A stretch of DNA of 64,000 nucleotides. It comes from Emiliania huxleyi CCMP1516 (taxonomy: Eukaryota; Haptophyta; Isochrysidales; Noelaerhabdaceae). Positions within the stretch are counted from its first letter, which is position 1. Each line of letters begins with the position of its first letter. The stretch is taken from assembly GCF_000372725.1 (NCBI RefSeq), contig NW_005199702.1, forward strand, positions 64,630 through 128,629. Direction: 5' to 3'. Under the pieces are notes generated by a model. It worked only from the letters and a program-made list of their open reading frames with translations. It was not told the origin of the DNA and did no database searches. A program made the translations under genes and the position numbers. Shown piece after piece: positions 30,152-39,861 of the stretch.

Positions 30152-32121
30152 GCGACGCGGCGAATGCGCTCGGTTGCGCGAACGCTCTCGTCTCCGAGTG
30201 CTGTAACGGCGTGTGGCAGCTCTGCCTTGCCCAACGAGCCGACAATGTCGGAGACGGAGGCGATGCGAGCGCTGCGCCGGCGGCTGCGCATGGCATGGCG
30301 AGATTGCACGTTGTTGTACTGTCTCCAAGGTACCGCTTGATCGCATGCATGGGAGTTAGCCTGGTCCCTGGACCCGCTGGACCAGGCTCACATACACATT
30401 ACACTGTCTCGGGGAGGTCTCCGCCCCACACGCTACCGGCGGTCTCTAGGAATAGAAAGTACACAAGTGACATGATTTTAAAGTATGCATATACAAGTAG
30501 AGGAACGAGTCGAGAGGACAGGGAGGGACGTGTCCGGGGGATGGGTACTGAAACGAGCTCAAAGATAGAAACAAAACACCGCGCGATTTTATTTTTCTAA
30601 AAAGAGTTGTGTTGTATATGGATTTGGGCGCGTGATTCTTATTTGCAATTTGCATAAGGCTAGGGGGATGGAGCGTGCCACACAGAGCGTGCAGTCGCGC
30701 GGGATTAGATACGGTAACCTCACACCCAGAGCACCATGAAGCGCACCCAGCGGGCCGGATGCTCGGGGATGGGCTACGAGAGCAAGAAAGCCCTGACGCT
30801 TGGGGGTTGCGCGTTCGCAGGGAAGGGGGTAGGGGCCATAAAGTTGACATGGGTGTCCGAGTGTCCGAGGATTGGAGCCGCCGGCCTCCGCGCTCCGGGT
30901 TTCCCCATAGCGACAGAACGTCTGACTCAGAACGCCACCCGTCTACTCGGAGCTAATAGACACCTGGGACACGGACACGACGCACACCCTCACCCGGCGT
31001 CGCCGCTCCGGACCCCCCGCTCGGCCTCCCCACTAGTACCTACCCCCGCTACCCCCGCTCCGGGGTGACTCCCCTCGCTCCTCTCCGGTCCTTCCTCCCG
31101 TTCGCTTCCCGATGGTTATGCGACGGGGCGCGGGGCCCGACTTCCCCTGCTACACTTCCTCGGCCGCGGTCTCGCCTTCTCTGCCTGATCCTGTTGACTC
31201 CGCGGACGGCTGCAGAGGAATTTGAGGGCGGCTGCAGAGGAGTACCCGTACCCGTCTCCCCGGGGGAGGGCGGCGGCTGCAGAGGAGGGCGAGCGTGCCG
31301 CCGTGTGAGTGAGTGAGTGTGACACACACACACAGCGCGCGCGTGCCGCCGCACCCCCTCGAGCAGCTGGGCCGGTCTCCCTGCGTCGGCGGATCGATTC
31401 CGCTTCCGTGGCCTCTCTATAAGCTGTGGCGCGCACCCAGTATGGTCGTGGTCGAGACCGAGGTGTCGAACTGAGAGCCACTACTGGAGGCTACCTCCGG
31501 CCACCGCTCGACTACCCACGCACATGGCCGGTCCTGTGGCTTGCCTGGACTCGCTCAGAAGCCTCAATTCGCGCACACCTTTGCTCTCTGGCTCCCGCGA
31601 GTGCGTTCAGGCCACTCAAGCGGCAGGCGACGCCGAGCACCCACAACGCATCTCGCCGGGGAGCCACCTATCGACCCGACTGATTGGCAGCATCAAAGCC
31701 GACCCCATGACGGTCCTTCAGCCCCACGAGATAGGCAGTTGCGCCCTGATCTCGGTCCAAGACGGCCAACGCCGTGTCCGGCACCTGCTGGCTGCTTCAC
31801 GGGGATGGCCCCCCCCGGACACATGCTGCAGCCCCGAGTGGATGTATTGGTCGATTGTGGGCGGTCCCACAAGACTACTCTAGTAGGGGCCGGGCGCTGG
31901 AGCGTCGGCGGTACACCTGTGCAGATGTTGCGCGTGTGAAATGGCTCCTTCCTCGTACAGGGTAGGAGGCAGGTGGTGGGTTTTAGAGTGTCGTGAGTGC
32001 TTGCAGCCGCGAGTGCAGCACCGTTTGTGACTCCCATGGATGCAGTTGGGTGGGGCACGGTGCTGGGGGGCGGTCCGGTGCGCCACAACAGCCTCCCCGC
32101 TGACCCCCATCCAGTCAGTGT
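30152..32121. other. Long region without a recognised gene
   Basis: Both strands were checked. Several open frames exist (for example 31541-31939) but none shows a recognisable domain or splice pattern. A 10-bp stem-loop, AGCCTGGTCC and GGACCAGGCT, lies at about 30359-30388. A CACA/GTGT patch with GTGAGTGAGTGAG occurs near 31307-31330. The region may hold non-conserved genes or untranslated regions. Confidence 0.3.
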
Positions 32122-33028
32122 GAGTCCTTCGGTAAGCGCGGGTTAGCGCGGGTTAGTGCTCACTAACCCGGCACGGGTTAGCACGGGTCAGAACGGGTTA
32201 TCATAACCCGACGCTAACCCGACGCTAACCCGGCACTAACCCGTGCGGCTGGGGGGCATACGTCAGCAGGGGTTTGCGCCGGGTTAGGGGTGGGTTAGGG
32301 CCGGGTTAGAGCTGGTTGGCGAGATGAAACGGCTGCTGTGGCGGGCACTTCTGTTAACACATTCTGCCTTAACAGGTCGGCATGGTCTTCTGGTAACAGG
32401 CATGTTGTTGGTAACTTGATCGAATGTCGCCGAGGTCGCGGACGAGCACTCGGTGTACATCGAAAGCCTGGGCGGCCGGTACGTCTGGGACGAGGCTCGC
32501 TCGTGCTGGAAGTGGGTCGTCTACGTCGACTAGAGCACGTCCCTCCTCACTGCTCCGTGCACGCCTGACGCCCAGTCGACACACCTCCCGTTGCGCCCAT
32601 GGCCTCCGCTACAGTGGCAGTGCGGGCTGCAGGGGGGCCGGCCCTCAACGTGTGCCAGTGATGGCCCTAGGGACGGGAGGAGTGAGTGCGCTGAGGGCGG
32701 TACATTAATCATTATAGATCCTGTGGCATGAGACTGTCCCGCTCGCCATGCGCCCGCGGCTGTGGTGTGGCGAGTGAGCGAACGCACGAGAGAGGGGCGG
32801 TACGAGCCGTAGAGCTCTAACCCAAACCTAACCCGAGACTAACCCGAGACTAACCCGGCGCTAACTAACCCGCGCTGTGCTCGGGGCATACGTTAGGACG
32901 GGTTAGTGCCGGGTTAGCGTCGGGTTAGCGTCGGGTTATGGTAACCCGTTCTGACCCGTGCTAACCCGTGCCGGGTTAGTGTGGCTTAACCCGGTGGACC
33001 CACGCTAACCCCGCTTACCGAAGGACTC
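32122..33028. mobile_element. Element with GGGTTA-rich terminal inverted repeats
   Basis: Terminal repeats of about 190-215 bp begin GAGTCCTTCGGTAAGCG at 32122 and end with the complement CGCTTACCGAAGGACTC at 33028. They consist largely of degenerate 11-bp units such as TAACCCGACGC and TAACCCGGCAC. The interior of about 500 bp has a short open stretch reading DEHSVYIESLGGRYVWDEAR, SCWKWVVYVD and a stop, but no transposase. No clear target-site duplication was found. It is probably a non-autonomous DNA transposon or fold-back element. Confidence 0.75.
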
Positions 33029-33072
33029 GCGTCAGCACCGGCTAACCTCGAAATGTGCACCTTGGATGGCTC
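33029..33072 (-). repeat. Dispersed 40-bp repeat (matches 37390-37432 inverted)
   Basis: The sequence GCTAACCTCGAAATGTGCAC, continuing to CTTGGATGGCTC, is the reverse complement, with a few differences, of 37390-37432. It marks the edge of the terminal-repeat element on one side and the start of the TruC-gene leader on the other. Confidence 0.6.
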
Positions 33073-33084
33073 AAGCCTGTTCAT

Positions 33085-33235
33085 GATTACAATAGTATTC
33101 AAGTATTGTACTCATAATACACGTGCATCGTGAGTACTCAACTCATGAGTACCACCGCAGTTGAGTATTCATACTCATGAGTACGTCTGGCGCATGCGTG
33201 AGTACTTGTACTCAAGTCCATGAATACTACTGGCC
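33085..33235. repeat. TGAGTACT/AGTACTCA palindromic cluster
   Basis: Many overlapping short inverted repeats of ACTCATGAGT and GAGTATTCATACTC type. A related cluster occurs at 34925-35060. Between the two lie both small genes and the TA-flanked MITE. Confidence 0.6.
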
Positions 33236-33305
33236 AGTCGGTCACGTCCCAAAACGCGCTCCCTGAGACTCGACCGACCGCTGTCTCTGCTCCAGCGCTT
33301 CGCAT

Positions 33306-33781
33306 ATGCCACCAAAGAGGAAGAAGGCCCAGCCTCGACTAGAAGTGCAAAAATACAAGCTGCTTCGGCAGCCGATGAATCTTATCGGCACGCAGGTCAA
33401 GTTCCTCGGGTCGTTCTGGGAAGGGCGCATGACGGCCGAAGAGAAAGCTACGGAGTACCTGTGCACGGTGCTTGACTGGAGTACCTGTGCTCGGTGCTTG
33501 ACTTTCAGATCGCTCACCGCATGCAGCCTGGCGCCCCGCCGATGCTGGCAGACCCCAACCTCAACCCGGCCCACCTCGCTGTGCTGGTCAGGATTGGCTT
33601 CAACAAGAAGGCCTTCGAGCCGGCAGTGGCAGCGATCAAGGAGAAGTACTACGAGCTGTTCCGAGGCAAAGGGGGCGAGCACAAGGAGGGCTCCTCGGGC
33701 GCGGCCGGTGCGGCATCTTCATCGGCGGCCGGGGCGGCCGGGGCGGCTTCGTCGTCGGATGCCGCCGACGTGGCATCGTGA
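33306..33781 (+). pseudogene. Small gene frameshifted by a 26-bp tandem duplication
   Basis: The first frame starts MPPKRKKAQPRLEVQKYK and runs to EEKATEYLCTVLDW. The downstream frame (VLDFQIAHRMQPGAP, LADPNLNPAHLAVLVRIGF, FEPAVAAIKEKYYELF, then an Ala/Ser-rich tail) continues the same protein. The two are out of frame because GAGTACCTGTGCACGGTGC... at 33453-33478 is repeated at 33479-33504. Without one unit the frame is continuous, about 150 residues. I do not recognise the family. Confidence 0.6.
33453..33504 (+). repeat. 26-bp tandem duplication inside a gene
   Basis: Two adjacent 26-base units starting GAGTACCTGTGC differ at two or three positions. Being 26 bp, the duplication changes the reading frame. 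Confidence 0.9.
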
Positions 33782-33933
33782 ATATCTAGCCGCGGTGCCC
33801 TGTATTGTCTGTGGCTCCGTTTGTGTGTTTTAATTTTGGTCATTATTCTCTTCACAGCGCACGCGAAACGATAGCCCGGTCATGAACAACGACAAATCCT
33901 CTATCGAGCCACGCCACTAGCACTACTGGCTGC

Positions 33934-34407
33934 CTAATCCTCAATGCCCTCTTCAAACTCAGCAATCGCAGCCTTCACAGCCTCATCTTCCGCCTTTCGG
34001 TACTTCTTCACTGCGCCGTTCAGCTGCGCCTTGCCGCAGTTCTCGTACAGCTCCTCAAGCTCAACCCAGCGTGTATCGGCAAAGCCTGCGTCATGCTGGT
34101 CCTCTTTGAACGTGCCGCGCGTGAGGTAGCAAATGGTGTTGTCGGCAGCAGCCAGCCTGTTGAGCCGCTTCTTTCCGATCAGTTGATCGGGGTCGCAAAA
34201 GCGCATGCCGAGCACCGCCTCAATCTTGTAGCAGAATGTCGGCACGACCGCGTCATCCGCACCGCCACCTGCCAGCCGCGCCTGGCGCTGCGCCGCAGCC
34301 CCTCTCTGGCACTTGTAGCGGCAGCACATGGTGCGGTGCGCGTACTTGAGCAGGCGGTGCGCGCCGCAGTTGGCGCAGGGACCCTGGGAGTAGGCCCTGC
34401 GCGGCAT
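33934..34407 (-). CDS. Small Cys-rich protein, unrecognised
   Basis: 157 residues, ATG at 34407, no intron. The N-terminus CANCGAHRLLKYAHRTMCCRYKC is a zinc-ribbon-like cluster and is followed by GAAAQRQARLAGGG. The centre reads MRFCDPDQLIGKKRLNRLAA and the C-terminal half is a charged helix (VELEELYENCGKAQLNGAV, YRKAEDEAVKAAIAEFEE). It is intact and codon-like throughout, so probably expressed. A role in DNA or RNA binding is a guess. A MITE begins 33 bp upstream of the start. Confidence 0.55.
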   Translation of the reverse strand: MPRRAYSQGPCANCGAHRLLKYAHRTMCCRYKCQRGAAAQRQARLAGGGADDAVVPTFCYKIEAVLGMRFCDPDQLIGKKRLNRLAAADNTICYLTRGTFKEDQHDAGFADTRWVELEELYENCGKAQLNGAVKKYRKAEDEAVKAAIAEFEEGIED

Positions 34408-34437
34408 GTGGACGCGCGCTCGGGTATTTCTCGGGTA

Positions 34438-34877
34438 TACAGTGGGTTGCGGGCATTAAGAAAACAGGATTCGGCGGCACGCCGCCGTTTCTAAGCCTTT
34501 CCACAGCCCTCATCCACCCCACGCCGTGGTTTCTTAGCTCCGGCCGGCCTCCTAAGGATTTTAGGTAAGAGGTAAGCTGCGGTCCGCGAGGGCGATGCCA
34601 GAGTCTGCCGCCGAGTCGGCTCTCTGGATGACGGGAAGACGCACACACGCCTCCATCTCCACTCCACTCAGAACACCGTAGACTTGGAAAGTGACAAGTG
34701 CGCGCGCCGCAGGCGAAGAGAAATTTTGAGCTGGGGCTCCCGTTCACACTCGAGACTCGTGTCTGGCCTTTTCTCGGGGCCGCGCCTGCGGCGCGCCGTG
34801 GTTTCTTAGATTTTTGTGGAAATCTCTTGGTAGGGTTTCTTAATGCGACGTTTTCTTAATGCCCGCAACCCACTGTA
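34438..34877. mobile_element. Tc1/mariner-type MITE with TA target duplication
   Basis: Perfect 26-bp terminal inverted repeats, CAGTGGGTTGCGGGCATTAA plus GAAAAC, at 34440-34465 and 34850-34875. They are flanked on both sides by TA (34438-34439 and 34876-34877). Ends starting CAGT with a TA duplication are characteristic of Tc1/mariner relatives. The 384-bp interior has no transposase; it contains CGCCGTGGTTTCTTAG twice (near 34522 and 34795). Confidence 0.88.
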
Positions 34878-34924
34878 CCTGGACTTTTGCGGGTATACCC
34901 GGGTTTCACCTGCAAGTTGCTCAC

Positions 34925-35420
34925 GCACTTGTATTTGAATACATTATTCATATTCATGAGTACAGGCAGACGTGAGTATTCATATTCATGGATACCAGGC
35001 GTCATGACTACTCATACTCAACAATACAAGCTGCCAAAGGATGAGTTGAGTTACTCATTGTAATCTTGAATAGGCTTGGGATGGCTGCGCTCCCTGTTTC
35101 ACAGCCATCCGTGCTAAGGATGGCTGCAATTGCAGGATCCTAGCCACTCCGCCCTGCAAGCACGCGCCATTTTGGCTGCCTTCCAGCCAGTGCAGCCATC
35201 CTCCGGCCGATGGCTGCGATGGCTGTGTCCCGGCCATCCGCCCGGCCGCATGATGGCTGTCATACAGCCGTCGCAGCCATTTGGCCGGAGGATGGCTGTC
35301 GCGAATTCGACCCAGCCTTCTCGCCGCCCCGACACGAGCCCAGGTGGCTCCACTCTCGCTCCGCGAGCCACCACACCTTGTTCTGGATGGCTGGCGTCGT
35401 TATCTCTCAGCCATCGCGTT
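34925..35420. repeat. Palindromic TACTCA cluster and GGATGGCTG repeats
   Basis: 34925-35060 has the ATTCATATTCATGAGTAC-type repeats related to 33085-33235. From 35079 to about 35420 the 9-mer GGATGGCTG or its complement occurs over ten times at irregular spacing, ending at the gap. The same motif forms the turn of the palindrome at 35908. Confidence 0.6.
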
Positions 35421-35471
35421 GGAACGCTTGGTCAGGATCTAGTAAGCTTAGCAATCGCCATACCAGACAAT

Positions 35472-35571
35472 NNNNNNNNNNNNNNNNNNNNNNNNNNNNN
35501 NNNNNNNNNNNNNNNNNNNNNNNNNNNNNNNNNNNNNNNNNNNNNNNNNNNNNNNNNNNNNNNNNNNNNNN
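35472..35571. other. Assembly gap of 100 N
   Basis: Exactly 100 N, a default gap size, so the true length is unknown. It falls directly before the large palindrome, a structure that commonly breaks assemblies. Confidence 0.98.
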
Positions 35572-35605
35572 AGCATAGCAAACTCTTAGTGTCCATGCAG
35601 AATCA

Positions 35606-36210
35606 CCTATGGCGCTGTGCGCTGGCCTGTGAGAGGTTGAGGTGCGAGCCCTGGAGGCCCTGGGGATGGGGGGGGACTACCCGCGGGCCTAGAAGGCCCG
35701 CGCGCAGGGGGGTGGGGCATTGAGACCGGTCATGAATGAGTGCGCGACACGCATGTTGCGAGCAGCGTTGTTGATGTTTTGCGCATCGCCACTGACGGCG
35801 GCGCGCGAGAGCTGTTGCGAGTGGTGCTGGGCGAAGCCCCGGGCGCTGCCGGAGGCTGTGCCGTAGTCGGTGCGGTCGACAGCGCTCGGGCTTCACAGCC
35901 ATCCTTAGCACGGATGGCTGTGAAGCCCGAGCGCTGTCGACCGCACCGACTACGGCACAGCCTCCGGCAGCGCCCGGGGCTTCGCCCAGCACCACTCGCA
36001 ACAGCTCTCGCGCGCCGCCGTCAGTGGCGATGCGCAAAACATCAACAACGCTGCTCGCAACATGCGTGTCGCGCACTCATTCATGACCGGTCTCAATGCC
36101 CCACCCCCCTGCGCGCGGGCCTTCTAGGCCCGCGGGTAGTCCCCCCCCATCCCCAGGGCCTCCAGGGCTCGCACCTCAACCTCTCACAGGCCAGCGCACA
36201 GCGCCATAGG
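35606..36210. repeat. 605-bp palindrome made of two inverted ends of the repeat-family ORF
   Basis: The two halves are reverse complements around about 35908, where the turn is CACAGCCATCCTTAGCACGG followed by ATGGCTGTG. Apart from one length difference in a G-run the arms look identical. Each arm encodes the same C-terminus (VDRTDYGTASGSARG, NINNAARNMRVAHSF, MTGLNAPPPCARAF), on opposite strands, followed by the shared end CCTCTCACAGGCCAGCGC. A third copy is at 43210-43495. Confidence 0.9.
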
Positions 36211-37566
36211 ACGTATAGTTAGAGGCTGCGCAGGCCTCCCCCGGTATTTTATTGGTCGATACGAGTAGAGCCGCATTATATGAAAACACCCCAGAACGGG
36301 TCGGACACCGTCCCACCGTCGCCTCGCTACAGACGTCACGCCCCCGCGCGCGGGGTGGCGCGAGAGCGGAGAGGAGGCAGGAGCTGCTGCCGGGGCGCGT
36401 CCCGCGCGTGTGTCTGGGCGGCGAGGGGACCAGGGGTGCCCCCCCCCCCCCCGCGCGCGCTGAGCGCTGTCACGAGCGGTGGGCCACCTCTCGGCTCACG
36501 CCGCTGACCCAAGCACCCAACTGCATGCGTGGCGGCGCCGGCGGCGCAGTCAGAGTACAGAGAAGGCGAGAGTGTGCACAGGCTGTGCGCACCGCGGCCG
36601 GGACGGTGCGGAGAGGGGCTCGCCAAGGCCCAAGCACCGCTCAGCGGCGAGGGGGAGGGCGGTGGCGGCGGCGGCGAGGCGCGAGGCGGTGGCAGCGGTG
36701 GTGCGGACGGCGGGATTGACAGGGGAGGCGGCGGCCACGAGGGAGCGGCGGCGAGAGGGGGGCAGCGGCGAGGCGCGCCGGCGAGCGAGGCGCCCGCGCC
36801 ATCAGAGGGACGCCGCCGCGAGATGGAGGGCGGCGGTGACGGAGGCGAGGGTCGAGGCGGCGGCGGCGGCGGCGGCGGCGAGAACGGCGGCACCGAGTTT
36901 GTCTCGGTGAGCGGACCGGCGGCGGGAGGAGGAGCAGCGGCGGCGCTCTCGCTGTTGAGCGTGCTGTTTTGAGCCTGGGATCCCATGTCACTGCGACCGG
37001 CGTGCCCGGGAACGGAGATCGCGCGCGCGCCGCATTCACGACGCGCGCGCGATCTTCGCGGAGTCGGGTCCCCAGAGGGCAGCGGTCTTTTTGGCCGACG
37101 TCCAGCGGCGCGCAAGGAAGCAGGCGCAGCGCCGGCGGTGTCGCGCTGCATGGGCCAGCAGGGAGCAGTGGCGAGGGGCGGCGGGCTCGGACGTCCACCG
37201 AGTCGCTCCGCGCGCCAGGCGGAGCGCGCGCGCGGGCCAGGAAGCTCTCAGCAGGCTGAAGAGGACATCTGCGCTTATTGCGGGGCGGGACTCCACTTTG
37301 TATTCGGCACACGCCTCCCTACCGGTATAAATACCGGGGGAGGTATTTTCTTCTCCCCTTAATAACAAGGCTGTGAAACAGGGAGCGCAGGAGCGCAGCC
37401 ATCCAAGGTGCAGATTTCGAGGTTAGCCGTCAGCACCTGAACGAGCCCACCATGACTGGCACTCACGCCGGGGATGCTGCGCTGATGCTGCGGTGTGTCC
37501 AGGTTGTGCGTTAGCCGTCTAGTGTCGACCACGTCGCCGCCGCTGTCGCCTCGACACCTGCCGAAC
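36211..37566. other. GC-rich region without a secure gene
   Basis: Includes a 15-base C-run near 36438 and dense GGCGGC repeats. Two opposite readings compete: a Gly-rich frame on the plus strand (36529-36972) and a Pro-rich frame of 271 codons on the minus strand (36336-37151, ATG at 37151). Neither has a recognisable domain. The palindromic TATA-like ACCGGTATAAATACCGG at 37321-37337 and the repeat end TATTTTCTTCTCCCC at 37346 precede the TruC-like gene. Confidence 0.3.
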
Positions 37567-38937
37567 ATGCTCACCTCGGCTGCCAGCCTATTCGCGGCGT
37601 CGCCGTCCATCCCAATCCTGGCGCGCCGCCCCGGCTTCTGCGTGGTCGCCAAGCCCGCAGGGCTAGTCGTGCACCGCAACGACTGGTCGCGCAAAGGCGA
37701 CGTTGCGCTGCTGCAGCTTCTTCGCGACCAGCTCGGAACGCAGGTCAACCCCGTGCACCGGCTCGACGCTGGCACGTCTGGCTGTCTGGTCTTTGCGGAG
37801 GACTCGGAGACCACCGCGGCGCTCCAGCGCGCATTCGCCTCCGGCCGGGTCCGCAAGACGTACATCGCCGTGGCGCGGGGCAACGCGATGCCGACGCTCG
37901 GCGAAGGGCTCGTGGTCGAGCGGCCGGTGCGCGACGACAAGGGCGTGCTGCGCGCTGCGCGCACCGAGTTGATGTGTCTCGGAGGGTGCGACGGCGAGGA
38001 GGTTGCGGGGGAGGGCGAGGCGGTCACGGGGCGACTCAACCTCGGCGCCTCGCTGGTGGTTGCCGAGCCGACCACCGGCCGCTTCCACCAGATCCGGAAG
38101 CACCTTGGCGGGCTCTCGCACCCCATCCTGGGCGACGCAAAGCACGGCGACTCGCGCGTCAACCGGTGGTGGCGCGAGGAGCGCGGGCTGCGCAGCCTCG
38201 CGCTGCACTGCGCCTCGCTCGAGATTGAGCTCGAGGAGGGCGGCGAGGTGCTGCAGGTGCGCTGCCCCGTGCGGGAGGACATCGCCGACCTGTGCGGGCG
38301 GATGCCGTGGGCGGACGCGGCGCGCGCGGCGCTGCCGGGCCTGCTGGACGCTCCGGACCCGTGGGCGGCAGACGACCTCGCGGCGCTGGAGCGGATGAAG
38401 CGGGAGGCGGAGGAGCGGGCGGCCGGCGAGCGCGCCTCCTTCGCGCGCGCGCTCGGCGGGCGGGCGCGGCGGGCGGCGTGGGGAGGCAAGTCGATCAAGA
38501 CGGCGCCGGGGACAGTCCTCTTTGTCGAGGCCGAGGCGCTGCTCGCGCGGATCGGCGGGGCGGCGGGCGGCGAGGACGCGTCTCTCCGCGAGCACGCCGG
38601 CGATGTGCCGTGCCAGGTCGTGTCTCGGGAGGTGCGGCCCGCCCCGCGCGGCGAGAGTGGAAAGTACGTGACGCTGCAGCCGCTGCACGCGGCCTTGGCC
38701 CACCGGACCCTCGGCGCCGTCCACTCGACCGACCTCGTGCCGATGCACGCGCGGTTCGGAGACGCCTGGCAGCGGCACGGGGAGGGCGGCGGGTGCGCGT
38801 TCCGCGCCGCTCTCCTCGCGGCGGTACGCGCCCAGCGCGATGGCGTCGCCTCGCACCTCGAGCCCGCGGACCTCTTCCGCCACTTTGCGCCGCCCGACGC
38901 GCCGGTGCCGGCAGAGCTGAGGGGCCGGACTTCGTAG
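37567..38937 (+). CDS. TruC-like RNA pseudouridine synthase with C-terminal extension
   Basis: 456 residues, no intron. The catalytic block NPVHRLDAGTSGCLVF places the essential Asp at position 67. FCVVAKPAGLVVHRNDW, VRKTYIAVARG, TGRFHQIRKHLGGLSHPILGD and ALHCASLEIE follow. This combination, especially the short N-terminus and the H-P-I-L-G-D block, resembles TruC, which modifies tRNA position 65 in bacteria, within the RluA family. About 190 residues after the catalytic domain (from roughly 265) are rich in Ala, Arg and Glu and then contain PGTVLFVEAEALLARIGG and HARFGDAWQRHGEGGGC; I do not recognise this part. It may be cytosolic or organellar: the first 20 residues are compatible with a short targeting peptide. 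Confidence 0.85.
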   Translation: MLTSAASLFAASPSIPILARRPGFCVVAKPAGLVVHRNDWSRKGDVALLQLLRDQLGTQVNPVHRLDAGTSGCLVFAEDSETTAALQRAFASGRVRKTYIAVARGNAMPTLGEGLVVERPVRDDKGVLRAARTELMCLGGCDGEEVAGEGEAVTGRLNLGASLVVAEPTTGRFHQIRKHLGGLSHPILGDAKHGDSRVNRWWREERGLRSLALHCASLEIELEEGGEVLQVRCPVREDIADLCGRMPWADAARAALPGLLDAPDPWAADDLAALERMKREAEERAAGERASFARALGGRARRAAWGGKSIKTAPGTVLFVEAEALLARIGGAAGGEDASLREHAGDVPCQVVSREVRPAPRGESGKYVTLQPLHAALAHRTLGAVHSTDLVPMHARFGDAWQRHGEGGGCAFRAALLAAVRAQRDGVASHLEPADLFRHFAPPDAPVPAELRGRTS

Positions 38938-39205
38938 TCTCGTGTGTCTGTTGGGAGTGCATGTTGCATGAGCATGTGGGGAGGACCGACGCGCGACGGC
39001 AAGGCAAAGGGATGCACATACAACACACCCATGACGATCACTTCTCACCTTTTCACCATTGTTGAAAGGGAGGACAGGGTCCCCCCGCGCATTGTCGCGC
39101 GATTTCTTCCCGGCCCATAAAGAACCACTCCGCGCGCCCCGGGCTCCGCCTCGCCAGCGAGCACCATCTCCGCCGCCCTTGGGCAAGCGGACAGCTCGAA
39201 CTCGG

Positions 39206-39830
39206 ATGTCAGCGAGCTCCATGCAGCAGGAGATCCTCGCAGAGGCGGCGCGCCACAACGTTGCGAAGCGCGAGCGCGACCCCATCTGCGAGGTGTGCGG
39301 GCACTGCCACGTGCAGGGCGTCAAGTGCAAGATCTGCGGGCACGTGGGCAAGTACATTGTACCGGGCGGCCCGAATCGGCCCAACCGCGGCGCCATTCCG
39401 CCTGTCCCTCCGGGGCCGATGCACAACCCCAACCGGACGCCGCCGACGATTGAAGGGCTCACCGTCGGCAGCTTCCAGCAAGCGTTGCAGAGCTTCTTCG
39501 ATGTGCTGCCACAGGCGGAGGCGGCGGGCCAGTCGCTCCCGCCCGAGCTCAGCAACCTTGATCAGCTCAGGGCGCGCGCCGCCCGCGCCCGCGCCTACAG
39601 AGTTTGGGTTCATCGCCCACACACGCACCTCAGTCGGCACCGGCCGCTCCCCCCAGGTGCTGCTCGACACGCTTCCCGACTACCACCTCGAGGACGAGCA
39701 GCCGTCGTACGTGCTCGCGATCGAGTGCCGGCCGGTGGTGTGCGCGCTGGCGAGGCTGATGCCCGGAGCCGCAGCGTGGCAGCATGTCAACTGGAGAGCG
39801 TTGGAGTCGCAGCCGGGTATTATGATGTGA
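39206..39830 (+). CDS. Cys-rich protein with a candidate 31-nt intron
   Basis: The start MSASSMQQEILAEAARHN leads to a four-Cys cluster, PICEVCGHCHVQGVKCKICG, a likely zinc ribbon. A Pro/Asn-rich linker and FQQALQSFFDVLPQAEAAG follow. The frame then changes: the continuation FGFIAHTRTSVGTGRSPQ, LPDYHLEDEQPSYVLAIEC and MPGAAAWQHVNW is one frame over. Joining 39206-39571 to 39603-39830 removes 31 bases (AGG|GCGCGC...CAGAG|TTT) and gives 197 residues. Either this is an extremely short GC-AG intron or one base is missing or extra in the assembly. Function unknown. Confidence 0.55.
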
Positions 39831-39861
39831 AGTGTAGGGTTCGTACATCGTAGTAGGTCAA

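Noticed and set aside
31541-31939. Open frame of about 130 codons
   Set aside because: In GC-rich DNA such frames occur by chance; no domain, signal peptide or neighbouring exon supports it.
32130-32310. Interstitial telomere or chromosome end
   Set aside because: The TAACCC units are degenerate 11-mers, occur inverted at both ends of a 907-bp segment, and have genes on both sides. A terminal-repeat element explains them better.
36336-37151. Pro-rich protein gene on the minus strand
   Set aside because: The composition is explained by GGC/CCG-rich low-complexity DNA; no domain, conserved block or splice evidence was found, and a Gly-rich frame on the other strand is equally open.
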